Of a DNA stretch of 64,000 nt, positions 53,485 through 62,021 are shown piece after piece. The notes beneath the pieces are model-generated. The model worked only from the letters and a program-made list of their open reading frames with translations. It was not told the origin of the DNA and did no database searches. The stretch is from Methanosphaera stadtmanae. Lineage in GTDB: Archaea > Methanobacteriota > Methanobacteria > Methanobacteriales > Methanobacteriaceae. The position numbers were made by a program, and so were the translations under genes. How positions within the stretch are numbered: the stretch's first letter is position 1; each line of letters begins with the position of its first letter. The stretch spans positions 62,001-126,000 of the forward strand of contig SUTQ01000001.1 in NCBI GenBank assembly GCA_015062805.1. Reading direction: 5' to 3'.

Positions 53485-54114
53485 TTACCATTTTTTCAAT
53501 ATTTCTTTACACTTATCCCAATCGTGTTCATAAATATGCAAACTCATGGCATGATGAACCATATTTACAAGTTGTGTGTTGGTGTTTTCAGCCACATAAT
53601 ATCCAACTTCTCTGATTCCAAAAAGATTTGGAAAAGTTGCCCCTCCACAATCGTTACTTCTGAAAAAATCAGTCATATATAAATTATCATCACGTATTAG
53701 GAATGCAATTTCTTGAAGACAAGGTATTTCATCAACTTTATTGTCTTGGATAGGATCAATAGTAATGGCTATTGCACGACGAGATTCTCTACAATTATTT
53801 AATTTTTCTATACATGTATCTAATTGATCAATATCAAAATATTGTCTTAAACGATTTCCATATGTATAAACAAAACCCTGGTCATTGTTAGGATCTAATA
53901 ATTCCTGTTTATATGTTTCAAGTCTATCGTCACGCCATGGGGAACATTCAGGAATCGTGTTGTCATCAGGATTTGTTATTTCGAGCATAACATTTTGTAA
54001 CTCTTTGGTTAAACTGCCTCTTTCATCTGTTACTTCGTGACCTTCCTGCATAATCTTTTTAACACAAGTTAGCCAAGCGTTTGCAATATTGTTTGTTCGA
54101 ATAAATTTTGCCAT
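53485..54114 (-). CDS. thyA: Thymidylate synthase, archaeal (ThyA-like) type
   Basis: The 209-residue protein corresponds to the short methanobacterial thymidylate synthase: CRESRRAIAITIDPIQDNKVDEIPCLQEIAFLIRDDNLYMTDFFRSND contains the nucleophile Cys in IPCLQ and the RS.D region, and YGNRLRQYF precedes it. It methylates dUMP, presumably using methylene-tetrahydromethanopterin. The ATG follows the metE stop codon without a gap (GGAATTTAA then ATG), so the two are coupled. Length is shorter than bacterial ThyA, as in the Methanothermobacter protein. Confidence 0.9.
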   Translation of the reverse strand: MAKFIRTNNIANAWLTCVKKIMQEGHEVTDERGSLTKELQNVMLEITNPDDNTIPECSPWRDDRLETYKQELLDPNNDQGFVYTYGNRLRQYFDIDQLDTCIEKLNNCRESRRAIAITIDPIQDNKVDEIPCLQEIAFLIRDDNLYMTDFFRSNDCGGATFPNLFGIREVGYYVAENTNTQLVNMVHHAMSLHIYEHDWDKCKEILKKW

Positions 54115-55092
54115 TTAAATTCCTTCCAATTTAATTTCTTTTAAAATATCCAGTTTTCCTTTACTAATTTCACTTTCTAACATTCTCATACCGCAGTCCG
54201 GATCGATAATTATATTGTCCTTTTTAATAATTTCAGTTACATCTTTAACAGTTTGTTTTACATCTTCTATATTATCTACAGACTCCATTTTTGTATTAAC
54301 ACAACCAATTCCAATCTGTTTACTTGAATTACTTTTCCATTCTTTTTTCAGAGTTCCAATATTTTGACTCATTCCCGAAAACTCAAAGTCTAAAATATCA
54401 ACGTTAAATTTTAATAGATTGGACATAACATCCTTTAAATCACCACAAACATGTAAAATAACAGGGATATCTAACTCCTCACTAATAGTTTCGACTGCTG
54501 TTTTTGATACATTTATATCTTCAGCACCCGTAGAAATAAAAGGTTCATCTATTTGAATTGCACAAGCTCCTGCTTTTTCTAATTCTTTAGCTTCAACAAG
54601 TAGGGCCTTTGCCATATCATAAATAGCATTTTCTTTATTTGAGTAGAAGTTTTCTATTATTGAAGAATGGATAAGTGTTGTTGGTCCTGTAATTATACCT
54701 TTAACACCTTTAGCTTCATGATTATAAATGTCTTCCAAACTAGCATTTAATTTGAACTTTTTATTTAAAGATTTTGCAGTTTTAAATGCTAGGTTAAAAT
54801 CTTTTACAGAAATAGGATGGGCTGCAGGTGTAATTTTACCTTTAATATATGAAGTATTGTCTTCTATCTTGAATCCATTTATTTTACTGGCAAATATTTT
54901 CACCATATCTCCTCGTACTTGTCCATCACATATTATATCAATATCTGATTCAACAAATGCATTAACAGATTCTATAATTGATTTTTTATAAGAATCGAAT
55001 AAACCTAAGGACTCAGTTATTTTTTCATTAAATGTATGAGCTTCAAAACTATGTGTTGGATAACTACCAACTACGGTTGTAATAATGTTCAT
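54115..55092 (-). CDS. metE: Methionine synthase, archaeal MetE type
   Basis: The 325-residue barrel matches the short archaeal MetE that transfers a methyl group to homocysteine, known in Methanothermobacter to use methylcobalamin. It shows IITTVVGSYPTHSF, DGQVRGDMVKIF, ITGPTTLIHSS, QIDEPF, ILHVCGDL (the zinc His-x-Cys), and DPDCGMRML (the further zinc Cys). It lacks the N-terminal folate domain of bacterial MetE. An ATG three codons upstream is possible, but AGGA is better spaced for the start chosen. It is coupled to thyA. Confidence 0.92.
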   Translation of the reverse strand: MNIITTVVGSYPTHSFEAHTFNEKITESLGLFDSYKKSIIESVNAFVESDIDIICDGQVRGDMVKIFASKINGFKIEDNTSYIKGKITPAAHPISVKDFNLAFKTAKSLNKKFKLNASLEDIYNHEAKGVKGIITGPTTLIHSSIIENFYSNKENAIYDMAKALLVEAKELEKAGACAIQIDEPFISTGAEDINVSKTAVETISEELDIPVILHVCGDLKDVMSNLLKFNVDILDFEFSGMSQNIGTLKKEWKSNSSKQIGIGCVNTKMESVDNIEDVKQTVKDVTEIIKKDNIIIDPDCGMRMLESEISKGKLDILKEIKLEGI

Positions 55093-55294
55093 ATTTTCCA
55101 TATCCTAAAACATGATAATTAAAAATCTATTATTAGATATGTAATGAAAAATATTTAATTATGTCTTATCCTAAAAAATATAAATTTTTGTCTTAAACCA
55201 AACTTTAATTAACATATTCTATAAATTATTAAACATATTTTCTCATTTTTTAATCAATGCAAATAAATATTATTAACAATTTTAGTGATAAACA

Positions 55295-55348
55295 ATGGAT
55301 AACGTAGAAAATAGGTATGGATATCCTTCATGACAAGAAGGAGAAGAA
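55295..55348 (+). pseudogene. 5' coding remnant of the methyltransferase, ended by an in-frame TGA
   Basis: An ATG at 55295 opens MDNVENRYGYPS, which ends at TGA 55331-55333. The frame continues without shift as QEGEE into the downstream methyltransferase ATG at 55349. Methyltransferases of this type usually carry an RYGYPS...EG..ML-like leader, so the TGA probably replaces a sense codon such as GGA. It could also be a short upstream open frame. Confidence 0.55.
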
Positions 55349-56029
55349 ATGTTAGATGAAATGAATGAATGTCACGCACCAGTAGCACTTTGGGCATTAA
55401 CTAACATCAAATTTAATGAAGATGATACTACACTTGACATTGGCTGTGGTGGTGGAATAAACATTTGTAGAATACATAAAAAATCACCAAAAGCCAAAAG
55501 TTATGGAGTAGATTATAGCAGTACGAGTGTTAAAAAATCAAAATTATTCAACAAAAAATTAGTTGATTCTGGCTGTGTAGAAGTTTATGAAGCAAATGTT
55601 TTGGATATGCCCTTTGATGATAAAAAATTCAACATAATAACAGCTTTTGAAACCGTCTATTTCTGGCCAGACATAGTAAATTCATTCCAAGAAGTTAAAA
55701 GAATATTAAAAGATGATGGCAAATTTTTCATAGTTATGGATGCTAATGGATGTTATACTCCAAAATTAGAGGAAATAACTAAAAATGAAAACTGCATATT
55801 TTATACAGATGAAGAATTAAAAGAATTGCTCTTAGAAGCAGGTTTTACAAAAATAACCTCAATTATACGTAAACGTAAAACTGATGAGAAACTTATTAAA
55901 AAAACTATCAATGATAAATATTGTGAGAAAATAATTGAAGAAAAATATCCTGATGATGTTTTTGAAGAATATAGTGAAGACGGTTTTCCAAGCAGTCCTG
56001 AATGGTATTGTATAATTGCCAAAAAATAA
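55349..56029 (+). CDS. SAM-dependent methyltransferase
   Basis: The 226-residue class I methyltransferase has EMNECHAPVALWALTNIKF, the SAM-binding DIGCGGGINICRI (about residues 31-43), GVDYSSTSVKKS, and VLDMPFDDKKFNIITAFETVYFWPD. The substrate is unknown; related methanogen proteins methylate small molecules. It starts at an ATG with GGAG six bases upstream. The same frame continues upstream across an in-frame TGA for 18 codons that look like the true family N-terminus. The loss of this leader may not destroy the SAM domain, so the shorter product could be active. Confidence 0.88.
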   Translation: MLDEMNECHAPVALWALTNIKFNEDDTTLDIGCGGGINICRIHKKSPKAKSYGVDYSSTSVKKSKLFNKKLVDSGCVEVYEANVLDMPFDDKKFNIITAFETVYFWPDIVNSFQEVKRILKDDGKFFIVMDANGCYTPKLEEITKNENCIFYTDEELKELLLEAGFTKITSIIRKRKTDEKLIKKTINDKYCEKIIEEKYPDDVFEEYSEDGFPSSPEWYCIIAKK

Positions 56030-56076
56030 TTTTTCTCATTTTCCTTTTTTTATTAATAAAAAAATAGTAAAAAAAG

Positions 56077-56688
56077 TTATAACTTATTTATATCATTAAA
56101 TATTATGATATCATCAGCTATAACTTCAAGTAAATCTTTATCATGGCTTACTGCGAGAATACCCATCTTATTTTGTTTACAGTAATCAAGAAGGGCATCC
56201 CAGATTTGTACCTGAGTAACAGCATCAAGCATAGTGCTAATCTCATCAGCAATAATAAACTTAGTTTTAGGATTCAATGCCCTCAATATACTAAAACGCT
56301 GCAACTCCCCACCAGACAACTCATTAGGCCAACGACCAAGCCAATTCTCCTTAAGACCAAAAGTATCCATAATCTCCGGGGGAGGATTCCAAGACTCACT
56401 AAGAACCTTATGCATCTTCCACTTAGGATTCATAGTCTTTTCAGGATGCTGAAAAATTAATTGAACAGGATAATAATCCTTAGTATCAATAACCTTATCA
56501 TCCAATGTTACAGTTCCAGAGTAATTCTGTAAGTAACCTGCCATTACCTTACAAAGAGTACTTTTACCACTACCACTATCTCCCATAAGTCCAATAACCT
56601 TATTGTTTGGAACACTGATAGAAATATTTTGTAGAATTGGTTTATTCTTCTTATAAGCAAAAGATATATTGTTTGCATTAAGATACAT
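56077..56688 (-). CDS. Opp/Dpp/Nik-type ABC transporter ATPase (second subunit)
   Basis: The 203-residue ATPase has Walker A GDSGSGKST (about residues 36-44), the Q-loop LIFQHPEKTMNP, the signature LSGGELQRFSILRAL, and Walker B FIIADEISTMLD followed by the H-loop VSHD. It is shorter than OppF proteins because the C-terminal oligopeptide domain is missing, as in NikE/CntF-like subunits. Its start overlaps the stop of the preceding ATPase gene. With the four upstream genes it forms a complete importer. Confidence 0.93.
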   Translation of the reverse strand: MYLNANNISFAYKKNKPILQNISISVPNNKVIGLMGDSGSGKSTLCKVMAGYLQNYSGTVTLDDKVIDTKDYYPVQLIFQHPEKTMNPKWKMHKVLSESWNPPPEIMDTFGLKENWLGRWPNELSGGELQRFSILRALNPKTKFIIADEISTMLDAVTQVQIWDALLDYCKQNKMGILAVSHDKDLLEVIADDIIIFNDINKL

Positions 56689-57629
56689 TATTCAACCTCC
56701 TTGTTATAGTTATGACAACGTATCATAGCACCATCATATTCAATAAGTTCAGGCTTAACTTTTAAACATTTATCAGTTCTAAGTGGACAATTTTCATGAT
56801 ACACACAACCATCAATATCTTCTAAAGGCTGCACACCCTCAGTTAATTTAAAACCATTTTTAGGAAGAGCCTCCATCAACGACTTAGAATAAGGATGTAA
56901 AAGATTCTCATAATTCCTAAAATTATCCACATCATTAATTTCAATCACATACCCAGAATAAAATATAGCAATCCTATCAGCAGTTTTAAGAGCCACATCA
57001 ATCTCATGAGTAATAAGAAGAACACCCTTACCATCAGCAGCTAACTTCTTAATATCATTAATAGTTTCTTCAACACTCTGCACATCAAGACCCGGAGTAG
57101 GCTCATCAGCCACAACCAAATTAGGATTAGATAACAATGCCGTAGAAAGAAGAACCTTCCTAGCCATACCACCAGACAATTCAAAAGGATACATACCATC
57201 AACTTCTTCACCAAGACCATACTTAGCAAAAACTTCCCGCTGATGTTTAAATGCTTGCTCTTTTTCCTCTTTAGGCACATCCCCAATTGCCTGTTCACTA
57301 ACCTTCATCAAAGGATCCAAATAATTAACAGACTGAGGAATAAGACAAATCTCTTTACCACGCAACCTTTCCTTATCCTCCTGACTCATCACATTACCCA
57401 TATACGAAATCGTTCCATCACAAATAGCATTTTCAGGCAAAATACCAAGAATCGCATGAGCCAATAAACTCTTACCACTACCACTACTACCAAGAATAGC
57501 AACTACTTCCCCCTCTTTAACACTTAAAGTTAAATCAGAAATTACCTTTAGGATGTGTTGTTCTAAACCTTGAAGATATTGAGTGAAAGAAATTGAAACA
57601 TTTTCTACTCTTAATAAATCATTATCCAT
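56688..57629 (-). CDS. Opp/Dpp/Nik-type ABC transporter ATPase (first subunit)
   Basis: The 313-residue ATPase has Walker A GSSGSGKS, LIPQSVNYLDPLMKV, LSGGMARKVLLSTAL, Walker B LVVADEPTPGLD and H-loop THEID. Its C-terminal domain has the four-Cys pattern CVYHENCPLRTDKC...RCHNY found in Opp/Dpp ATPases, where it can hold an iron-sulfur cluster. AGGAGGTTACAAT precedes the ATG. It pairs with the shorter ATPase encoded next. Confidence 0.94.
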   Translation of the reverse strand: MDNDLLRVENVSISFTQYLQGLEQHILKVISDLTLSVKEGEVVAILGSSGSGKSLLAHAILGILPENAICDGTISYMGNVMSQEDKERLRGKEICLIPQSVNYLDPLMKVSEQAIGDVPKEEKEQAFKHQREVFAKYGLGEEVDGMYPFELSGGMARKVLLSTALLSNPNLVVADEPTPGLDVQSVEETINDIKKLAADGKGVLLITHEIDVALKTADRIAIFYSGYVIEINDVDNFRNYENLLHPYSKSLMEALPKNGFKLTEGVQPLEDIDGCVYHENCPLRTDKCLKVKPELIEYDGAMIRCHNYNKEVE

Positions 57630-57640
57630 ATTGTAACCTC

Positions 57641-58489
57641 CTATTTTTGTGCCTTAGTTGGGTCAAGTAATTTTTCCACCTGTTCACCAATTACATCAAA
57701 TAATAACACCACTATAAGTAATGCTAAACCAGGGAATAATGCCAGCCACCAAGAACCCATTGCTAAATATTTCATTGATTCTGATAATATTACACCAATT
57801 GCTGGTTCATGAGGTGATAAACCAAATCCAAGGAACGTTATACTTGCTTCATGCATTATAGCATGAGGGAAGATAAGAAGTGTTCCTACAATAATCTGTG
57901 TAATAACTAATGGTAAAATATGTTCTTTTGCAACCCAAAAATTATTTTTACCAAATTTACGTGCAAGATTCACATATTCTGAAGTATTAATTTCTTTAAT
58001 TTCAACTCTAAGAACTCTTGCTAGTGATAACCAGTGTGTGAATGCTACACCTATAATTACACCTATTGCACCTTTACCTAAACATATTGAAATTAATATT
58101 AATAACAAAAGATGAGGCATTGAAGCAAATAAATCAATAAGCCAAGACATAAAACTATCCGCATATTTATTTAAACTTGAAAAAAATGCCATCACCATAG
58201 CAATTAAACTAGAAAGAATGGATGCTATTGCTCCAATCATAATACTTAATCCAAGACCCTTAACAGTTCTTATGAACATATCCCTACCAAGCCAATCTGT
58301 TCCAAATAAATGTTCTAAAGATGGTGGTCGTTGACGAAGAGCAAAGTCAGTTGTAATTGTTGATGTATCAATATTTAAACTGGAGATAAATATAAGTACT
58401 AATAATAATGTTGTTAAAGTAATTATCACAATAGTTTTTTGTCTTAAATTCAAAGAATTAAATGGACTTAATTTACTCAAATTATTCAT
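57641..58489 (-). CDS. Opp/Dpp/Nik-type ABC transporter permease C
   Basis: The 282-residue membrane protein has an N-terminal TM helix, a periplasmic-side stretch with HLFGTDWLGRDMFIR (the DppC/NikC hallmark), and five further helices with the ATPase-docking EAA loop (RVLRVEIKEINTSEYVNLARKFGKNN). I set the start at MNNLSKLS, seven bases after the stop of permease B begins, with GGAGTGAA as ribosome site. A start 17 codons upstream would lie inside the permease B gene. It is followed by the ATPases. Confidence 0.93.
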   Translation of the reverse strand: MNNLSKLSPFNSLNLRQKTIVIITLTTLLLVLIFISSLNIDTSTITTDFALRQRPPSLEHLFGTDWLGRDMFIRTVKGLGLSIMIGAIASILSSLIAMVMAFFSSLNKYADSFMSWLIDLFASMPHLLLLILISICLGKGAIGVIIGVAFTHWLSLARVLRVEIKEINTSEYVNLARKFGKNNFWVAKEHILPLVITQIIVGTLLIFPHAIMHEASITFLGFGLSPHEPAIGVILSESMKYLAMGSWWLALFPGLALLIVVLLFDVIGEQVEKLLDPTKAQK

Positions 58490-59450
58490 CTTGTTCACTC
58501 CTAATTCTTGGATCAATATACTTATATGATATATCTGCAAGAGTATTACCTATAAATACAAATATAGTACTTATTAAAACAATACCTAAGAGTAATGGAA
58601 CATCCGAACGTAATCCTGCTTCAATTGTTGCTTGACCTATACCCGGATATGCAAAAACTTGTTCTACAAGTACTGCACCACCAAATAATTCACTGAAATT
58701 TAAAAACTGTAAAGTTATTGCAGGTAAAAGAACATTACGTACACCATGTCTCAATATCAAACTCCATTTATTTTCTCCTCTTGCTCTAGCAAATAAGAAA
58801 AAATCACTGTTTTCAATATTAATTAATCTATCACGTGTGTATAAAGCTATTCCAGAGATTCCAACAATACTTAATGTAAAAGCAGGTAAAATTAATCTAT
58901 GTAACCATTCCCAGAATGTTACTTGACTTGCCATTACTCCTACAGGTACTGCTAATCCTATAGGGAACCATTTTAACCATACCGAAAATACCATCATGAC
59001 AATTAATGCAATCCAAAATGCAGGTGATGATTGTAAAATGTAACAATATGTTTTTATAATTTTATCAACCCATGTTCCACGTTTAGCTCCAGCCAATATG
59101 CCCAATACAAATCCAATTACTCCAGAAATCAACCAAGAAGTCATCATAAGTATAAAGGATGCTGTGAATTTTTCCATTATTACTTGTGATACTGGTATTC
59201 TATAGATAAGAGAAGTTCCAAGATTTAATTGACATATATCCTTTAGCCAACCTATTACTTTATCTTGTAAAGGTACATTTACACCCCAATATTCACCCAA
59301 TTTAGCAAGTTGTTCGGCAGAACCTGCCATTTCTCCAAGATAAGCTCTAACAGGATTAATAGGTGATATTTCAATCATGATAAAACTAATAGCAGCAACA
59401 ACAATTAATAGAATTAACAGTCTAACTGCCTTATATCCTAAAAATTTCAT
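58482..59450 (-). CDS. Opp/Dpp/Nik-type ABC transporter permease B
   Basis: The 322-residue protein has six predicted helices, the DppB/NikB leader (KAVRLLILLIVVAAISFIMIEISPINPV), the QLNLGTSLIYRIPVSQVI segment and the EAA loop (FLFARARGENKWSLILRHGVRNVLLPAI). It ends PRIRSEQDE. Together with permease C it forms the channel. AGGGGTG lies before the ATG. The substrate-binding protein gene lies 99 bases upstream on the same strand. Confidence 0.94.
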   Translation of the reverse strand: MKFLGYKAVRLLILLIVVAAISFIMIEISPINPVRAYLGEMAGSAEQLAKLGEYWGVNVPLQDKVIGWLKDICQLNLGTSLIYRIPVSQVIMEKFTASFILMMTSWLISGVIGFVLGILAGAKRGTWVDKIIKTYCYILQSSPAFWIALIVMMVFSVWLKWFPIGLAVPVGVMASQVTFWEWLHRLILPAFTLSIVGISGIALYTRDRLINIENSDFFLFARARGENKWSLILRHGVRNVLLPAITLQFLNFSELFGGAVLVEQVFAYPGIGQATIEAGLRSDVPLLLGIVLISTIFVFIGNTLADISYKYIDPRIRSEQDE

Positions 59451-59548
59451 AAATTTATTGGTATTAATAATAACACCCCTGTAAAATTCTTTTAAAGGAT
59501 TAAAATAATAATAAGAAAAGTATTAAAAAACTTTTTCTTAATATAATT

Positions 59549-61147
59549 TTATTCTGTACTATTTGTGTCTACATGTTTCCAATCAGCAATGTTACCCCAT
59601 TCATCTCCACCATGACCATAAATGTAATGAGTATCTGGAGACATATCTACAGATTCAGATACAAAGAAGAGATAATCAAGTGAACCAACCCAAACATATG
59701 GATTATCTTTTTGAGCTAAACTAACTGCTTCTGCCCATGTAGAATAAGATGAATTTAAATCTTGAGCCATAGCTTTAGTCATTAGTTCTTCTACTGCAGA
59801 ATTATTATAATAAGCTGCATTATTCCATGCGATACCTGCAACATCAGAACTGTATCTTCCATGGATAAAGTACGGATCTATGTCTCCTCCACCTTCCCAC
59901 CATGCATTACAATTTTTTGTTGATTTTTCAAGTTCATCCCATGTTTGTCCCACAGGTTCTATTTCTATACCAAATTCTTTTGCTTGTTCAACTACTTGTA
60001 ATGCAAGAGATTGTCTTGTTGTATCTCCAGAAATATAATCTAATTCGAATGTTGCTTTTTGTCCATCTTTTTCTACTATTCCATCACCATCAGTATCTGT
60101 CCATCCAGCATCTGCAAGTACTTGTTTTGCTTGTTCAACATCACCATCAGTTAAATTTTCTTTAGGAGCTATTGGTGTTCCACTCTGTGTAATGTAGTAT
60201 GAAACATCCCCATATCCATTGTAAGAACCATCAATAAGTTTTTGACGATTGATTCCAACATTTATTGCTTCCCTAATTGCTGGGTCACAAGTTACATTAT
60301 TTCCAATACCAGAACCATCTTCATTAATTTCACCATTATTTGGTATTACAGGGAATGAAATTCCTCTTACGTCTATGGAAGGAATCGTTATTTTATTCAT
60401 ACCATCAATTGTTTCATTTGCATATGTTAATGGTAATTCAACTATATCTAATTCTCCTTTTTGTGCTGCAGCATAAGCTGCATCTGGTTCTAAGAAAAGA
60501 TTTGTTATTTTTGTATAGTATGGTTTTTCTCCATAGTAATTTTCATTAACTTCAAAGATTGCTTGTTGTCCTTTATCCCATTGTACTAATTTATATGGTC
60601 CAGAACCTACAGGATTTGAACCATAAGTTTCATTATTATATGAGTCAGAAGGAACTATACCAATTTTAGCCAGTTTATGAATGAATGTTGAATCTGGTTG
60701 GTTTAATGTAAATTTTACATGAGTATCATCGACAGCTGTTGCTTCTTCCATTGTAGATAAATCCGTCGTACCCATTTCTTTAGCAGAATTATATGTGAAT
60801 GCAACATCTTCTGCTGTTAATGGAGTATCATCTGTAAATTTAACACCATCACGTAATGTAACATCAACAGTTTTTAAATCATCAGAAACAGTATAACCTG
60901 TTCCTAAGTCATTTATTAATGTATCATTTCCATCAAATTTAAATACTCTACTTTGTATTAAAGGTTCTTTACTTCTTGCTGAAGCCCATCCAGTTAATGG
61001 ATCAAAACCTCCTTCTGGTTCTTCATCTATTGCTACTATTAATTCAGTATCTGCCTTTTCTGCAGAATTTCCTCCCATGGAAAAAGCAGATATTGCTATT
61101 ATAGCTAGAATAGCTATGATTATTCCAATAATATATTTTTTATCCAT
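59549..61147 (-). CDS. Substrate-binding protein of Opp/Dpp/Nik ABC importer (SBP_bac_5)
   Basis: The 532-residue protein has an N-terminal hydrophobic anchor (residues 4-25, IIGIIIAILAIIAISAFSM) without a lipobox Cys, then a family 5 solute-binding domain: EGGFDPLTG, RDGVKFTDDTPLTAEDVAFTYN, GSGPYKLVQWDKGQQ, NVGINRQKLIDGSYNGYG and DADGDGIVEKDGQK-like DTDGDGIVEKDG. It captures a peptide, nickel complex or opine-like metal chelate outside the cell. The ligand cannot be told from sequence. Nickel is an attractive guess in a methanogen. AGAGGC lies before the ATG. It is the first gene of the importer operon. Confidence 0.93.
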   Translation of the reverse strand: MDKKYIIGIIIAILAIIAISAFSMGGNSAEKADTELIVAIDEEPEGGFDPLTGWASARSKEPLIQSRVFKFDGNDTLINDLGTGYTVSDDLKTVDVTLRDGVKFTDDTPLTAEDVAFTYNSAKEMGTTDLSTMEEATAVDDTHVKFTLNQPDSTFIHKLAKIGIVPSDSYNNETYGSNPVGSGPYKLVQWDKGQQAIFEVNENYYGEKPYYTKITNLFLEPDAAYAAAQKGELDIVELPLTYANETIDGMNKITIPSIDVRGISFPVIPNNGEINEDGSGIGNNVTCDPAIREAINVGINRQKLIDGSYNGYGDVSYYITQSGTPIAPKENLTDGDVEQAKQVLADAGWTDTDGDGIVEKDGQKATFELDYISGDTTRQSLALQVVEQAKEFGIEIEPVGQTWDELEKSTKNCNAWWEGGGDIDPYFIHGRYSSDVAGIAWNNAAYYNNSAVEELMTKAMAQDLNSSYSTWAEAVSLAQKDNPYVWVGSLDYLFFVSESVDMSPDTHYIYGHGGDEWGNIADWKHVDTNSTE

Positions 61148-61681
61148 ACTTATTGCCTCTTAAAATAGTTAAAACTAAAAATATTAATTATAAATGAACT
61201 TACAATTTCTTTTTAACATTAAAGCTCACTGATTTTTTTTATCTACTATTAACATTAGATGGATTATGATGAATTGTTGTTTTAATTTGAAATTACAGTT
61301 TTTTTAATATAATATTTTTAATTTAAAAATATAGATACGTAAAAATAATTAATTATGACTTTTTTATTTTAATTTTAATTATTTAAACAAATAGCTAAAA
61401 TACAAATTTGTATTTTTCATCATATTAACACATAATTTTTTTTAATAGGTATTAATTGGTTTGATAAAAATAGAATAGGATATGTTGTTAAAAAAAACCT
61501 AAAAAAATATCATTTTTCATTTTAAAAGTCTTTTATTGTTATTAAATGTTTTTTTAATTTTTTTAGTTTTTTTGCATGTGTAATCTTTTTTTATCAGATA
61601 ATCCCTATAAACTTAATAAGGAATAAAAAAATAGTCAATATTATGAATAATTTCGAATGATTTGTTTTGGAATTATTCTAT

Positions 61682-61725
61682 GATGATAATAGAGAGTACC
61701 GCCCAAAGTATGTTCTATTATCATC
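61682..61725. other. 12-bp inverted repeat with GC-rich structured tip
   Basis: GATGATAATAGA (61682-61693) and TCTATTATCATC (61714-61725) pair perfectly. Inside, GTAC (61696-61699) pairs with GTAT (61708-61711) including a wobble, leaving a CGCCCAAA tip. The right arm is followed by GTTTTT on the plus strand, as in an intrinsic terminator. It may be the end of a small plus-strand RNA or an operator of two long half-sites. Confidence 0.55.
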
Positions 61726-62007
61726 GTTTTTAATCAAAATATTAAAAATTATTTTATCAATTATCAAGTTAATTTTATTTATGTCTTACTTATATTTATA
61801 GTTATAGTTATTTATTGAATATAACACCCCCATAGAGCTTTATTATAAAAAAAGATATATTTTAATTTGATATTTCAAAATCAGATATGTTGAAAATATT
61901 AATATTCAAAAATAATGATGAAAAGATAGATAATTTTTTGAAGATATGAAAAATTAAAATTTATTTTTTCATCTATGAAATACTCAAAAAATAAATAAAA
62001 ATAGAAT

Positions 62008-62017
62008 GGGGGGGGGG
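62008..62017. repeat. G10 homopolymer (C10 in the transcript)
   Basis: Ten consecutive G on the plus strand lie four bases beyond the stop codon of the minus-strand membrane-protein gene. This is exceptional in DNA this AT-rich and prone to slippage. Other minus-strand genes end with shorter C runs. Confidence 0.9.
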
Positions 62018-62021
62018 TTAA

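Larger units (their letters stand above)
61148..62021. other. 874-base AT-rich region with one strong hairpin
   Basis: No protein gene is convincing. The importer promoter must lie at the left end, and the trailer of the membrane-protein gene, with C10 on its coding strand, lies at the right. The middle is A/T homopolymer, apart from the 12-bp hairpin at 61682-61725. The size and the isolated structured element leave room for a small RNA gene. Confidence 0.5.

Noticed and set aside
55331-55333. TGA as a selenocysteine codon in the methyltransferase leader
   Set aside because: I saw no hairpin resembling an archaeal SECIS element, which usually lies in the 3' untranslated region, and Methanobacteriales are not known to use selenocysteine. 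A nonsense mutation or short upstream frame is simpler.
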